In this document: in pieces, positions 48,775 through 60,335 of the stretch | How positions within the stretch are numbered: position 1 is the stretch's first letter | Layout of the letters: each line of letters starts with the position of its first letter | Notes under the pieces: generated by a model | What the model was told of the DNA's origin: nothing | Seen by the model: only the letters and a program-made list of their open reading frames with translations | Database searches by the model: none | NCBI GenBank assembly: GCA_964019695.1 | Contig: OZ026514.1 | Location: forward strand, 104,628,345 to 104,692,344 | Length of the DNA: 64,000 nucleotides | From: Loripinus fragilis | Lineage: Eukaryota; Mollusca; Bivalvia; Lucinida; Lucinidae | Reading direction: 5' to 3' | Made by a program: the position numbers and the translations under genes

Positions 48775-49081
48775 CCTTTAAAGCGCCAGAATTTCATGAG
48801 AAAAAATATCCCGTTCAGTCAAAACTGACGAGAAGCTATATCTTTTTTTTGCGAGAAACTTTAACAAGATTCATTGCTTTATTTTATTTTTCTGTTATAT
48901 TTTTCTCCCATCAAGCCAATATCAATGAGATTTTTGACAGAAAAATGAGCAAATCTCTCACTATCTCCCCCGAAAATTATCCCTGTGAAAATGTTATCTG
49001 CTGATGTCGTCTGCTCCAAATAATTGTCTAACATTACTTACGAATTAAGTATAGAAGCAAACAGTGTGGACCTAGAACAGC
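48775..49081. repeat. Truncated relative of the TTAACCCTTAA MITE
   Basis: Starts CTTTAAAGCGCCAGAATTTC and includes GATGTCGTCTGCTCC, TTACTTACGAATTAAGTATA and GCAAACAGTGTGGACC. It stops at the middle of the central palindrome (49081), where unrelated sequence begins. Confidence 0.7.
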
Positions 49082-49149
49082 CAATCATTGCGCTTTATTT
49101 TGAGTCTGAGACTGCACTCAAGTTTTATAACCTCGAGGTAAATGATAGT

Positions 49150-50640
49150 GTTGTATCGATGATCGATTATAATCGATGATCAATCGAAAATTTCTTTCGA
49201 TTCTACTAACAAATTGTGTTTGGTAATAATCGATTATAATCGAAAAGATTCACACCTGAGTGACCTGACCCTCTTGTAGGCTACTATTCTAAATTTGCAA
49301 CTTTGCTACATGAAAATGCAATCCATAAATTTGAAGTTTTATAGAATGTGAGGAATAAAGAAATAAACTACAGCCTTATTTGCTGTGTATTCTATCCCCT
49401 TTAAAATCATGACTAAGAAGTCTTCAATGCAATCTTTACCCATTGTATGCTAATTACTCCTAAATGCGTACTTTAACAAAGAGTGAAAACTGATGAAATG
49501 CCACAAAATGCAGCATTTCAACAGGGTATACACTGTTTGCTATTTAGGACATAAAAGATTTTCAAAGAAAGAAATATTTATTTGGGAATGATAACCTGTG
49601 ACCCCTTGATGTTTACAATGGACCTTCTCAAGTTTATTGTTTCAAACCAGAAGGAAAAATCCATAAGTGTATAAATTTGGGTTTAAAATGCCAATGGCTG
49701 TTAATTGAGTGTCTGATGGAGTATAATGATTAGTGAATAATGGCCTTATTTTAATCCTGGCTTCTCGCAGTCTGTCGGATGAGACTTAAAGCCGTGGCCA
49801 CGTTTTCTGAGACACTTTAAAATCAGAACCACTGCCCGTTGAGCCTTCGCCCAGCCATCATCCGATCTCGGGCCACTATTGGCCCGCAGCAGTAGCGAAA
49901 CCATTCGGATGGCGTTTCCCTAGCGGGCCGATAGTGGCCTGATTGATTGTGCTTACTGGGTCCCAGTAACCAGGGCTGGTGCTTCTGGACATAAAAACCA
50001 TAAACCCATTCGGCCAGTACTGGTTATAGTCAAAGAACACGGCCAAAAACAATAGAATTACGTCTCCAGTAATAAGTCTTCTTAATTTATTTTATTTAAC
50101 TTTTGCCTAAAGTATTATTCAATATCAAGGATTTCTTGGAAAGCGCTGATTCATTGTAGATAGTTTGTAAGAGAGTCTAAAGGATATATCAGTTCAGATA
50201 AAAACAGCCTCAGCCTAGAATCTGACGTTAGCGTCATGGATTGAAACTTAAAATGATCCCGTAAATTTGCCATCACTTTTGACGTTAATAACTCGTAACG
50301 TCATTAATAACGTTTAGGACCCAAATCGTGTGTTGCGCATCAATTGGTCTTATTTTAATGAGATGAAAAATGGGCTAATTTTTTAATGAATTATCAATAG
50401 TGAAATTACCAGACCCCCCCATCCAGACTCTCTTAATTTGAGTTTGCTGTCAAAACCAGTTGTAGTATTTGATATACTGTACATAAAATAGCATGACACT
50501 GACGCTAATAAATTTGATAAAGATAAGAGTTTCAAGGAGTACAAGGGTAGACATTATATGGGATGGAACCTGTGTTTCCCTTTCATTTGATATTTTTGGA
50601 TTATAATCGATCATCAATCGAAACCTCCTGACTGGTTATT
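49150..50640. repeat. Possible element bounded by ATCGATTATAATCG repeats
   Basis: GATCGATTATAATCGATGATC occurs near 49160, with a second ATCGATTATAATCG near 49225, and GATTATAATCGATCATCAATC near 50602. Between them are a P2 palindrome (49472-49541) and a GGGCCGATAGTGGCC palindrome (about 49870-49960). The bounding may be chance; no transposase is visible. Confidence 0.35.
49472..49541. repeat. P2 palindrome, decayed copy
   Basis: CAAAGAGTGAAAACTGATG and AAATGCCAC pair with GCATTTCAACAGGG and TACACTGTTTGC. Confidence 0.65.
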
Positions 50641-50654
50641 TTCGATGGTAACAA

Positions 50655-50790
50655 GTCGTTTCGCCCCAAGACCAGTTCGACCCTGGTCGTTTCGCCCCAA
50701 ATTCGATGCCTAGACGTTTCGCCCCTACACACTATTTGTTTGCCCCTCTTTTTTTTCACCCTAGTCGTTTCGCCCCACTATTTTTAATCC
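50655..50790 (+). repeat. GTCGTTTCGCCCC direct repeats
   Basis: AGTCGTTTCGCCCCA, GGTCGTTTCGCCCCA, GACGTTTCGCCCC and AGTCGTTTCGCCCCA occur within 120 bp, separated by short spacers. Non-coding. Confidence 0.75.
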
Positions 50791-51808
50791 CTTTAAAATG
50801 TTATACACTTCATCAAGATATTATAAGCATTATCATAATATGATATTTAATTTTAACGATGAACATGCTTCAGTAATAATTTGTTTTTTAACGATGATCA
50901 TGCTTCGATGCTTATCACAATTATTTTTAATTCCATCTTTTATAGTTGAATATTGATGCACAATGAAATATTTCTGCTCCCTAGTATCTTCGATATGAAA
51001 TGAATGGTTGTTTTTGCATATTCACATGGATTTGAAACAAAATTAAGATAAAATAATGGGTGTCAGTATTTCCCTTCAGGAAATTTAATTTCGGATACGT
51101 CATCGTTCAGACGATGATTTTTGACCCTTTCATATAGTTTTCTTCCCTTTCCAGCTGTTTGTAAATAAAATGCATTGCATCTGTTTACGTTTTAGATAAG
51201 ATCATTTTAGATTCTTGTTGGTATAGCGATTGAAAGACTGTAATGCATCTGCATGGACCCCAAAAATTGAGCAAGAGTTGACTGCGGGTTGAAAAGATTC
51301 TGTAGCTTTGCATGCTGGTTGACATTTCAGCACTTGATTTTAGAAGCAAATGAAATTGATATCTTAAAAGACCTCGGTAGTTTACTCATATGATAAATGA
51401 AACATGTTTAACTGTTTTTGACAGAATAAAAACATTTAAAGAGCTTTATTTTTTAAAAAGAAACAACTGTCCGATTTTCCCTTCAGCTATGTCCGTAATT
51501 CCCTATAGCCTTTCGAATTTTCATGTTCGACCCTAAGTCACTTTAAGTGCTAATCAAACACATTTAAATGCGTTGGCCAATGAAATTACAGCTTTATTAA
51601 GTCAATCGAGCATGTCTGGTAGCTTCCAGCTAGATTTAACCTGATGACTTGTCTGGAGCAAAGCACAAACCGTGCTGAAGTAGTGACACAGCAAAAAGCG
51701 TCCGAAGTTCGATATTTTTACCCTAGTCCTCAAGGTTTTTTTTTTTTAAAAATCGAGCAGATTTTCATTTTAGCCAGATTTTTTGGTAAGAAGCTAAATT
51801 TTGCTGTA
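50791..51808. other. Intron without recognised features
   Basis: AT-rich DNA within the presumed SAP-gene intron, up to the left end of the 7.7-kb transposon. The only feature noted is a T run near 51731. Confidence 0.45.
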
Positions 51809-54800
51809 GACACTGCCGGGTCAGTCTGATTACCGCAGGATACCACAGGATACCGCAGGCTCCCACAGGATCCCTTGATATGGGCGTTTTTAATGGAATT
51901 TAGCATATTATTAGATGGTATTAGTCATTTTATAATTGATAACAGTATTTAGGTTCACTTTTTTGTTTTGTTGGTAAGAATGGCCATGCAATTAACGGAC
52001 TTAATAAAAAGACACCATTTCACGTTAGCCTTAGGATAACACAATTTGGCGTTATTATTTCACTTACTAAATTTTGTCAAGTCATATGATTGTTTCCTAT
52101 TTTTATTTTTGATATATGTTTCTTAGCTATTAATCATGATTTAAGGTTTTCCTAGATAAAGATGATATTTGAAATAAATTTTTTGAAGAATCCTGCGGTA
52201 TCCTGAAGTGCAATATCGCCAATGTGACAATTTAAAATAGGTTCCCCCCATTCTTTCTTTAGATTAGAGTTATTCTTGTTCAAACACTATTAAAAACATG
52301 TCTTAAATGATGTATCCAGCTTTTCATTGAAGAAAATAAACTATATAATAGTACTTTGAGGGGTCCTGCAGTAGCCTACCTGTGCTGCATAATGCTGGTT
52401 TGACTCGTTGAAACTTGTTCGTACATACTATTGTTAGGCAGGTTTCAGTATAGCACTGAATTCAGGGCGATATGATGGATTTTTATTATATGTTATCATA
52501 TAGCCCTGATTTTTTAAGCCTCTATCTTTTCCCTTACTGTTATCGTGGACGTAAACCAAGTTGAAAACACATTTCCAAACAGTGTCTTCCTCTAACACTA
52601 CTCCATTTTGTATGTTTATAGGTTTATCTATATTTTGCTATTTAGTTTGCCGCTGATGCATACCTGATTAGTTCTAAAAAGATAAAATACTCCTGTCCAC
52701 ACAGAATGTTTACACTATTTGTTTTCAAAACATGGCGTCATTTTTGTCTTCTGAGCTGAAGAGCATGCTTTTTCTGTGGGTACTAAAGTCACGCACGAAT
52801 TTGTTTTGGTATTTAATGTACCGACAATGACCCGCTTACAGGTACTTTCCGTTTTCTGAATACGCAGATGTTTTAACAACATTAAATACCAAAATCAGAC
52901 TTATATAATGTTTTCTTTTACCTTCCTTATTTTCATAATTGGCCTAAAAATGATCATATCTGGTCTGTTGAGATTAAAAGAATCCAATACCATCTCACCA
53001 TACATTTGTTACATGTAGATATTTGCAAAAAAAGATGACCAATTACTGATCTAACTGGGGCCGCCTTTTACCAATTTGTTGCCATCGAGAACTACCCAGT
53101 TGGATATGTACAAACTGTGTCCGAGGAGTTCTTAATGGCAATGGATGGGATCCTTTTTTGTGCATACAGTTTAATTTTTATGGTGACCTCTCTCACCATT
53201 TGTAATAGGTTTTCTTTTAATATCTTGATGAATGTCAACGAATAAAGGTCAATCTTCAACCTAGTATGCAAATTTTTCACCCTGGTTCTGTATCCCGACG
53301 GATGTCACTGGATTGAAAATTGACTATTTTCAGACAAGGAACTCCCCCACTTCCGCTAACAGGAAATACATAGAAAAAATCCAAATGGTTTTGCATATTC
53401 AAACAATGACATCATTATACAATTCTAATCATAAACCATTGCGCACATGTTCAAAAAGAAGGTCAAAACACCCAATGTCTCTATATAAGATTCACGTGGC
53501 GCCTGAAAAAAAAACGATGGGCACCAACTGTGTGTATTGACTGATAGCCTATTTGAACATAGGCGATTGATAGTAAAGCTATTCAGCGTGCAGCAAGGTT
53601 AGCCATGAAATAAAAAATATTTTCTTTCACTAATATCTTACTGATCACTGTGCAAAAGTAATTTGATTCTGATCTTTCCAATCCATCGCTTCTTGTCGTA
53701 AACAAGCTGACCATCTCTCGGTTCAGAGGTCAATGTACTCTTGCGTTAGCTTGCTACTTTTGGTGGGAAACTTGTCACGTGAGCACATGATCAGAATAGC
53801 AATTATCTGCCTTGTAGGAAAAGTCCATTTTCGGTCTGATTATGACATATTGGGACATGACAAAGCTTCCTTTCTGAAATTGAATTTATACGGGTGGGGT
53901 ATGTGATTGTTAAGGATTTCTGTCAAGTAAGTATCTCATTTACTTTGGCATGCTATATTAAATTGAAATCAAACCATTCCTTGGAAATCGACTTTCATTT
54001 TCTGAAATAGGTCATTACTCGTTATAATTTAATAGAAAATAGGGGGCGCTACAATGCACAATAATACAGAAACGTGACTGCTGCGAGTGTACCAACATTG
54101 AGTATGTTAACAGAATCAATAGCTTTAACAATTTTGCCCTGATTTTCAAAATTCAAACACCTACTTGTTTCGTATAATGTCCAAAATCCACTGTTAATCT
54201 TATTATAATAATGTACTGAGTTTTTGAAAAAGCGCTGACATACCTTACCTAGTCATGGGGAGTATAACCAGTACCGGGTTTTATTATAATATTTCTCAAC
54301 GTTTTATTAAGTTCGTCTCATCGATTCAACATCCGAATTTTATCGCAAAAACGTCATCACCCCTAGCTCGTGAAAAGCATGCAGGCCCCCTAGCACACTC
54401 TCATGAAATTAAAGGTTTTTTATAAAGGCTATTTTAGGCAAAATAAAGGTTGTTTCATTGAAATTCTAAGAAAAAAAAAATTTCTATTATTTTCATCGGA
54501 TCCTGATCTTTTTAAATCCATGTTATGATAGATGATGGTATAAAATGGGTGCAGCAAATTCTTAGCCAATAAAATTATAGCCCATTTATGACAAATCAAT
54601 AGAAAATTACTTTTGTCATTTACTCCCTAGTCGAAAGCCTCACTTTCCTACTAAAGGCTTGTGTTGAACATTGTTGAATTGAATAAAATGAAAAAAGTCA
54701 ATAAGCAATGCTTATTAGATACCCCCCGCACAGTAAGAGTCAGTGAAAAAACTTGGCAAATTAAAGTTCGAACAAGAAGACCTTAGTTTTGATAAGAAGA

Positions 54801-54824
54801 TTTCAGTAGAATCTGTGCAAACAA

Positions 54825-55395
54825 AAATTGTTCCATCAAAAGCTGTAGTAGGAGTTGATCGGCCCATGAAGGCACCATCTATGCATATACAAAAGCCTAA
54901 TAAGGGAAAAATTGTCTAAGTTCTCACAGCTGTCATTTCGTCAAAAAATATTTTTTCTGAATAAAACTCCTTCATGCATATGTTCAATGTGTGTACATTG
55001 TATAGGCAAAGTATCAAATTGTTCCATCAAAAGCTGTGGTTGGAGTTGATCGGCCCATGAAGGCACGATCTATGCATATACAAAAGCCTTATTAGGGAAA
55101 AATTGTCTAAGTTCTCACAGCTGTCATTTTGTCAAAAAATATTTTTTCTGAACAAAACTCCTTCATGCATATGTTCAATGTGTCTACATTGTATAGGCAA
55201 AGTATCAAATTGCTCCATAAAAAGCTGTGGTAGGAGTTGATCGGCCCATAAAGGCACCGTCTATGCATATACAAACACCTTATTAGGGAAAAATTGTCTA
55301 AGTTCTCACAGCTGTCATTTTGTCGAAAATTATTTTTTCTAAACCAAACTCCTTCATGCATATGTTCAATGTGTCTACATTGTATAGGAAAATAG
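54825..55395 (+). repeat. Three tandem copies of a ~190-bp unit
   Basis: Copies start near 54828, 55019 and 55208 with TTG(T/C)TCCAT(C/A)AAAAGCTG and share GTTGATCGGCCCAT and ATGCATATACAAA. The chance minus-strand open frame across them is not a gene. Confidence 0.88.
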
Positions 55396-55441
55396 AATTG
55401 GCCCCTAGCCCTTACTTTTTTGTCCAAAGTATTTGTCTTGC

Positions 55442-55817
55442 CAGGGACCAAGCTGGCCCAGAATTTTAGGGAGAAGTGACTTCTCCCTGCAGGAAAATTA
55501 GGGAGAAGTGACAGTCAGATAGGGAGAAGTAAAAGCGCAAAATTACGGCATTTTCTGTCAATTTAGATGCAAATTAGCCATTGCACATACTATAACCATT
55601 TAATGGAAGGAGAAACATGATGTAGTGGTAGTAGATTGTCTGATAATGTCACCACAGCTTGCATTTGTGTGATGACAGAATGAAAATGAGTCTCCCTAAA
55701 AAAAAAAAAATTTTTTTTTTCAGGGAGACTCCCACTCCTCCCTGGGTCCCATTTAGGGCGAAATTTCGGCCCCTAGGGCGACTATTTCGCTGAAATCGCC
55801 CCTAGCTTGATCCCTGC
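55442..55817. mobile_element. 376-bp MITE with CAGGGACCAAGCT ends
   Basis: Left end CAGGGACCAAGCT, right end AGCTTGATCCCTG, flanked by CTTGC on both sides (55437-55441, 55818-55822). Inside, TAGGGAGAAGTGAC repeats at the left and a perfect A12/T12-type hairpin with GGGAGACTC arms lies near 55690-55735. Nested in the 54382-59133 element. Confidence 0.8.
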
Positions 55818-56517
55818 TTGCATATATGAACATGTTTGCGAGGTTTGATGAAAATCCGGCAATGACTCTTCGAGTTATTAAGGAAACAAAGCGTTACGGA
55901 CGGGACAACGTGAAAACAGTATACCCCCTACAAACAAAGTTTGCGGGGGGTATAATAAAGCACATATCATCTAGGCTAGAAGGGGGGGTTCGGGGGTCCT
56001 CCCCCGAAAAATTTTGAAAACCAAGAAAGCAGGAGAAGCCATCTCTGGTCGATTCGTAAAGACAATCTTACCTTCAGTAAATGAACAATTTCAGTGGATA
56101 TTGCTCCCATTTATTGTATGCTCTTTTTTCAACATAAAATTTAGATATGCATATTGTCTGTATCAGGGCTCGAAATTTTTTTTTTGACCTACTCGTCCTG
56201 TGGGGCAAGTGGTCTAATTTTTTCACTCGCCCTTACTCCAGTTGAACTCGTCCTTAAGTTTGGTATTTTAAAAGAGACAAAACACATAATTCAGTAACTT
56301 ATTTACAATTAGTTTTAGGTGACATGTGACATCAACTGACTAGTAATATATGTCAAAACAAATAAAACTGTAATTTACACTATTCCCTTTCAGCCATCAG
56401 ACTATTCAGTCATCTGCATCGGACCAGTACATATGTGCCCCTTAATCAATCGATGTAGGCCGTTTTCGTATACAGAGATAAAATCCGGAACGTCGGCTTT
56501 ATACTTTCAAAACCCTT

Positions 56518-58010
56518 AAGCCCCAGTTACATTGTCACGATTCAAGCCCCGATTCACCACGACTCATCCCGATTTGAGACAGATGAAAATCGGGGTGCAT
56601 CGGGATGCGTCAGGATAGAAAAAAAAGAAATTCCAGCATCAATACGATGTCTCACGATGCTCCTACGGTGTCTGCACGATTCATCGACGGATCCACTACG
56701 ACTCATGACGGCAGCGCTACGATTCACCACGGTGGAGCTAAGAATGCTCACGATGCCTCCGCGATTCGATACGGTGCTAGTACTATTCAAGCCAGTAGCC
56801 CTACGGTAGCGTCACGACCTCCCACGAATGTGCATGATTTAGTGGTTGTCATGCGACAGTCCTAGGGGGGAGGGGTTACTCTCATTTTTTCTCCATATGT
56901 AGGTTCGAGCCCAGCATCTACCGTTCACTCCCCCCCCCCCAAAAAAAAAAAAAATTAAATTCTAAATTTTAGCAATTAAAAAAATATTCTCCATTCTGTA
57001 CATTGACCTTTAAAAAGACCCTAAAATGCATAGAAATGGCCCCTAAATGTAGTCCAATATTGTGATGACCCCCCCCCCCCCTCCCAAATATTCACAAAAA
57101 TTTAATACCCAAAAAATATTCATTTTTCTGAAAACCCCAAAATATATTAAAATTCAAAATTTTGAACCCCCCTCCCCCCAAAATAACCAGAGCCTACGTA
57201 TGTATGAAAATTACAGAGTAACCCCCTGGGGTGACAGTTTGCCAATATCATTATCTCTTCAACCTTTGACGATGTCAGTCATGCCATCAAAAAGAAAAGC
57301 TGCGGGAAAATCAAAACAGTCACCGGACCCACGGGCTAGGCTCAGTCCTGTCCCAAGTCCAGTGGCATGTCCAGTTATATCAGATGACTTCCAGTTCAAG
57401 CTTCAAATTCACAATTTGAAGTCTCTGGACATAATCCATGATGCGTTGCACTAAAATTGAGTCGTGACATGTGATTTCCAACAATATGGCATTTTGCATG
57501 TGTAGACTCAGGCGAGCTTGTGCAGCCTCCTTTTAAGCTTAGAAACTCCAAATTATGTTCGGTCAGTTGCCTAAGGGTCATAAACTATTCAAGGGACTAG
57601 CAAATGCTCTGATCAGACTGCGCGTATACGCAGGCTGGTCTGATCCTTTGCTGGTCTCACATACCACATTGTTGGAAATCTCATGTCGCGGCTCAATTCA
57701 CTTTTGAAAATGATTTTCAGCAATGATACCTCTGTTTTTAGACCAGAATCTTGTGTCAGTGATAATCCGATTCGCTACGAACGCACACGAACGACCACGA
57801 ATACTACCACGGTACCACTAGGAATGATCCCGATCCTGCTACGGTAGAGCTACGATTTAGGCCACGCCCACAATCCAACACGATTCGAGTTTAAACGATT
57901 TAAACTCGTCGTAGCCTTGTCGTGGAGTTGCCAAATCACCAGAAGTCTTCACGAATCACCACGGTACTACTAGGATTCGTTTTAGGACGAATTGATTTTC
58001 CAATGTGTCC
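56518..58010. repeat. Foldback-like region rich in CACGATTC / CCACGG words
   Basis: AGCCCCAGTTACATTGTCACG at the left and CCAATGTGTCCCCG at the right are imperfect inverted ends. Both subterminal regions are dense in TCACGATTC, CTACGGT and CCACGGT(A/G) words (56540-56840 and 57770-57980). Likely one more non-autonomous element nested here; the ends are approximate. Confidence 0.5.
57450..57700. repeat. Dispersed repeat, inverted copy of 35740-35970
   Basis: GATTTCCAACAATATGG, GTGCAGCCTCCTTTTAAGC, CTGATCAGACTGCGCG, CTTTGCTGGTCTCAC and CACATTGTTGGAAATC; the first and last are inverted, making the copy itself a long imperfect hairpin. Confidence 0.75.
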
Positions 58011-58421
58011 CCGTATTTAGTTCAAAGACCGGGTTGCATTTACTGCTGACTAGTGTAAACATCCGGTCACATTTTAGTGACATTTTAAACCTACCGAACG
58101 ATCTTTCTTCACTGTGTTTGCGTTGCTTTTGCAGGCTGTAAAACATGCGAGATAGTTCTTTTTTTTCCTCAAAAATAATGACCAAACCAAAAAAATCTAC
58201 TCGTCCTGTCGGGCTAGCAAATGGCAATTTCCACTCGCCCTTACCGAACTTCAACTCGTAAATACGAGCAGACGTGTACAATTTTCGAGCCCTGCTGTAT
58301 TGGTCTTGGGGTGTAGATAACAATGTTTAGATTCGACAACCTTCAACAATGACATTAGAAAATCAGGACATTATTCAAAAGTAGAAAAACCCAAAAGATG
58401 CTATCCATTAATATTTGTTGG

Positions 58422-58640
58422 CGCAGTTATTGCAGTTGGTAGCATGTTAAACCTACTGTCTGGGGGGTTTGCAGGTTCTATTCCCAGATCTAATACATTC
58501 TTTCACTAGTTGTCAGTTACTAGTGAAAGATGAGCACTGAGCACTGATGAAAGGATTTTGGTAAAGTCAGCCTAGGAAAAGGGTGGTTAGGATCAACAAC
58601 CCCTGAGCTGTTAAGCATGGATGTAAAGCAAGAAATCTAA
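58422..58640 (+). mobile_element. Diverged tRNA-derived SINE related to family 1
   Basis: Head GCAGTTGGTAGCATG, box B-like CAGGTTCTATTCCC, then TTGTCAGTTAC, AGGAAAAGGGTGGTTAGG, GAGCTGTTAAGC and GGATGTAAAGCAA, in the same order as the family 1 copies. Confidence 0.65.
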
Positions 58641-60028
58641 CAAAAGCATTTATATTTACCTTACCTCACTCTTTTTTATTGCTGCCTTATCTGAAACCTC
58701 AGAAAACTATAAGAGTCACCCTGGTGCAAGAGGTAGGTATAGACACAATGGTCTGAGCAGAGCTCTCACTAACTGACGATTTGCAGTTCTGAACTCCCAT
58801 TTTTGGTGCTGGGACTCCTATTTTTTGAAGGAGGCTATATTCTTTTGTATTGTGGGACTCCCAATTTTTGGCAAAGAGAGCTCTGGGACTCCTGTTTTCA
58901 AAATCCTAGTGAGAGCTCTGTCTGAGGATGAATACAGCTCAAGTTGTCACAGACATTACTTATCAACATATGTATGGTCTTATCTGTTATGCTCAAACTG
59001 ATCTTGAAAAAGTTAACGGTTTATTAATCAAAATAAAGGTTATTAAAGGTTTTTCAGCCAAATTAAAGGTTTTAAAGGTTTGCAACCAAATTAAAGGTTT
59101 CTAAAGGTTTTAAAGGTTCCAATAGGGGGCCTGAGCATGCAAAATGGCTGCGATGAGCCGAAAAACAACAACAAGAACATGGTATTACAGATTGCATTGA
59201 TCGTGTCATAATAACGAAGTCCATGGTAACATTTTTATAACTTTGGTTGTGTATGTAAAACACATGAAGAAGTCTAAATGGTTGGATTGTCAAGGAAACG
59301 AGTTTTTCCCAAAACAAAAGGGGACTCCATCACTGGTCAAGATAGAGCACAAAAACACTGCGACTTTAGATTCAGCCAGATCGAAAAAAAATCTAAAGTC
59401 GCAGTTCTGCAACTAGTTTCAGTATTGATTGCTAAATTCCAAAATTAAATGTCACCAAATCCAATATATTGAGCTTTTTGCAGATTAAAATATTATAAAT
59501 TATAGCATTTTTGGGATCCTGCGGTAATCAGACTGACCGGACACTGCCTATTTTTATTTATCTATCTATCTATCTTTTCATTCTGCAGCACCCTCTCACG
59601 AGTATTATGTGCAGTCGCGCTGTCAGTGCAAGGATAAAAGCTAGATTCTAGCAGATGTGAAAGTAAAATAGTGAGAAGGAAATAAAAGATGATAGTGTTA
59701 GTGCAGATGTGAAATTTAAAAGCAGGTTAAAAAATAAAATTTGAAAAAAAAAGCTGGAAAAACGAAGTCCACACCTTAAAAAATTGGGCATAAGTTCCCC
59801 TGTATTTTGTACTTTTCCATTCATCCCAACCAAATAACATAGGCCCAGCACTGGGGGGTACACTGGAAGAGCCTGACACAACAGGATACGCAAGTTTCCG
59901 AGATTTCCAAGACCTGTTGGGACGATTCCAAAACATCAAATTTATCTTGCGTCATAACTGCACCGATATACAAGAGGTGCGCCTTTGTTTAGAAAAAGTA
60001 CAGACTTCCAAAGCTTGCAGATACTTAC

Positions 60029-60161
60029 ATCCCAGGTGCTCTTTCAATCTTTTAACAAGAACCGCTTTTTTGCCTTTGAAGTCCAGTCCACGTTTTTTCA
60101 ATTCATCTTGCAATTCGGTAACCTTCAGTTTGTCGAGCTTACTAGGATCTAAATCACTCAT
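60029..60161 (-). CDS. First coding exon of a SAP-domain protein
   Basis: On the minus strand, ATG at 60161-60159 opens 44 codons (MSDLDPSKLDKLKVTELQDE.. to KRLKEHLG), plus one base, then donor GTAAGTATC. The pattern is a SAP domain: two helices with LKVTELQDELKKRGLD..GKKAVLVKRL, which binds AT-rich scaffold-attachment DNA. An N-terminal SAP domain is typical of SAFB/SLTM and hnRNP U nuclear RNA-binding proteins; which one cannot be told from this exon. The next linked exon is probably 48499-48614. ATG 60161 was chosen because upstream in-frame sequence does not resemble the family. Confidence 0.88.
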
Positions 60162-60335
60162 TGTGATAAAGGGAATAATATGACATAAATCAGTATTTGC
60201 AGGGTGATCTTCTTTCAATGTATTTAACAGTTTTTGTTTTAAGAATTTGACTACAAAAAAGATGGCACGCCTCGCTTGAACAAAATGGCCGACTTTGACG
60301 CACATGCAAGGAGACTTAAAAGGACAATTGTCCAA
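60162..60335 (-). promoter_or_regulatory. Probable 5' UTR/promoter of the SAP gene with GCCAT motifs
   Basis: AAGATGGC (60259-60266) and CAAAATGGCC (60281-60290), read here on the plus strand, match the core of the YY1 motif often found just after the start site of housekeeping genes. They lie about 100-130 bp upstream of the ATG. No TATA box was seen. The assignment is inference. Confidence 0.45.

Larger units (their letters stand above)
56164..58294. mobile_element. 2.1-kb DNA transposon with CAGGGCTCGAAATT ends
   Basis: Left end CAGGGCTCGAAATTTTT, right end AATTTTCGAGCCCTG, flanked by CTGTAT on both sides (56158-56163, 58295-58300). A CTACTCGTCCTGT..ACTCGCCCTTA segment lies near both ends in direct order. 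It encloses another foldback (about 56518-58010) and a dispersed repeat (57450-57700). No transposase frame. Confidence 0.78.
54382..59133. mobile_element. Inner DNA transposon with CAGGCCCCCTA ends
   Basis: Starts CAGGCCCCCTAG at 54382 and ends TAGGGGGCCTG at 59133, flanked by AGCATG on both sides (54376-54381, 59134-59139). AAATTAAAGGTTTT-type words lie just inside both ends (about 54410-54445 and 59010-59115). It is nested in the 51818-59539 element and itself holds two further elements. Confidence 0.7.
51818..59539. mobile_element. Large DNA transposon (7.7 kb) with 9-bp target duplication
   Basis: Left end GGGTCAGTCTGATTACCGCA at 51818 and right end TGCGGTAATCAGACTGACCG at 59520-59539 are inverted, matching at 23 of the outer 24 bases. 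GACACTGCC flanks both sides (51809-51817 and 59540-59548), an 8-9-bp duplication. GCAGGATACC-like words repeat just inside the left end (51838-51870) and near 52190, like subterminal transposase-binding repeats. The 8-9 bp duplication fits hAT- or Mutator-type elements. No transposase frame is seen; much of the interior is later insertions. Confidence 0.8.

Noticed and set aside
55107..55451. 114-codon minus-strand open frame
   Set aside because: Covers the three tandem 190-bp repeats; its internal peptide repeats mirror the DNA repeats.
57062..57454. 130-codon open frame with KRKAAGKSKQSPDPRARL
   Set aside because: It starts in C- and A-rich low-complexity DNA inside a nested transposon, with no family resemblance. 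A captured exon cannot be excluded but is not supported.
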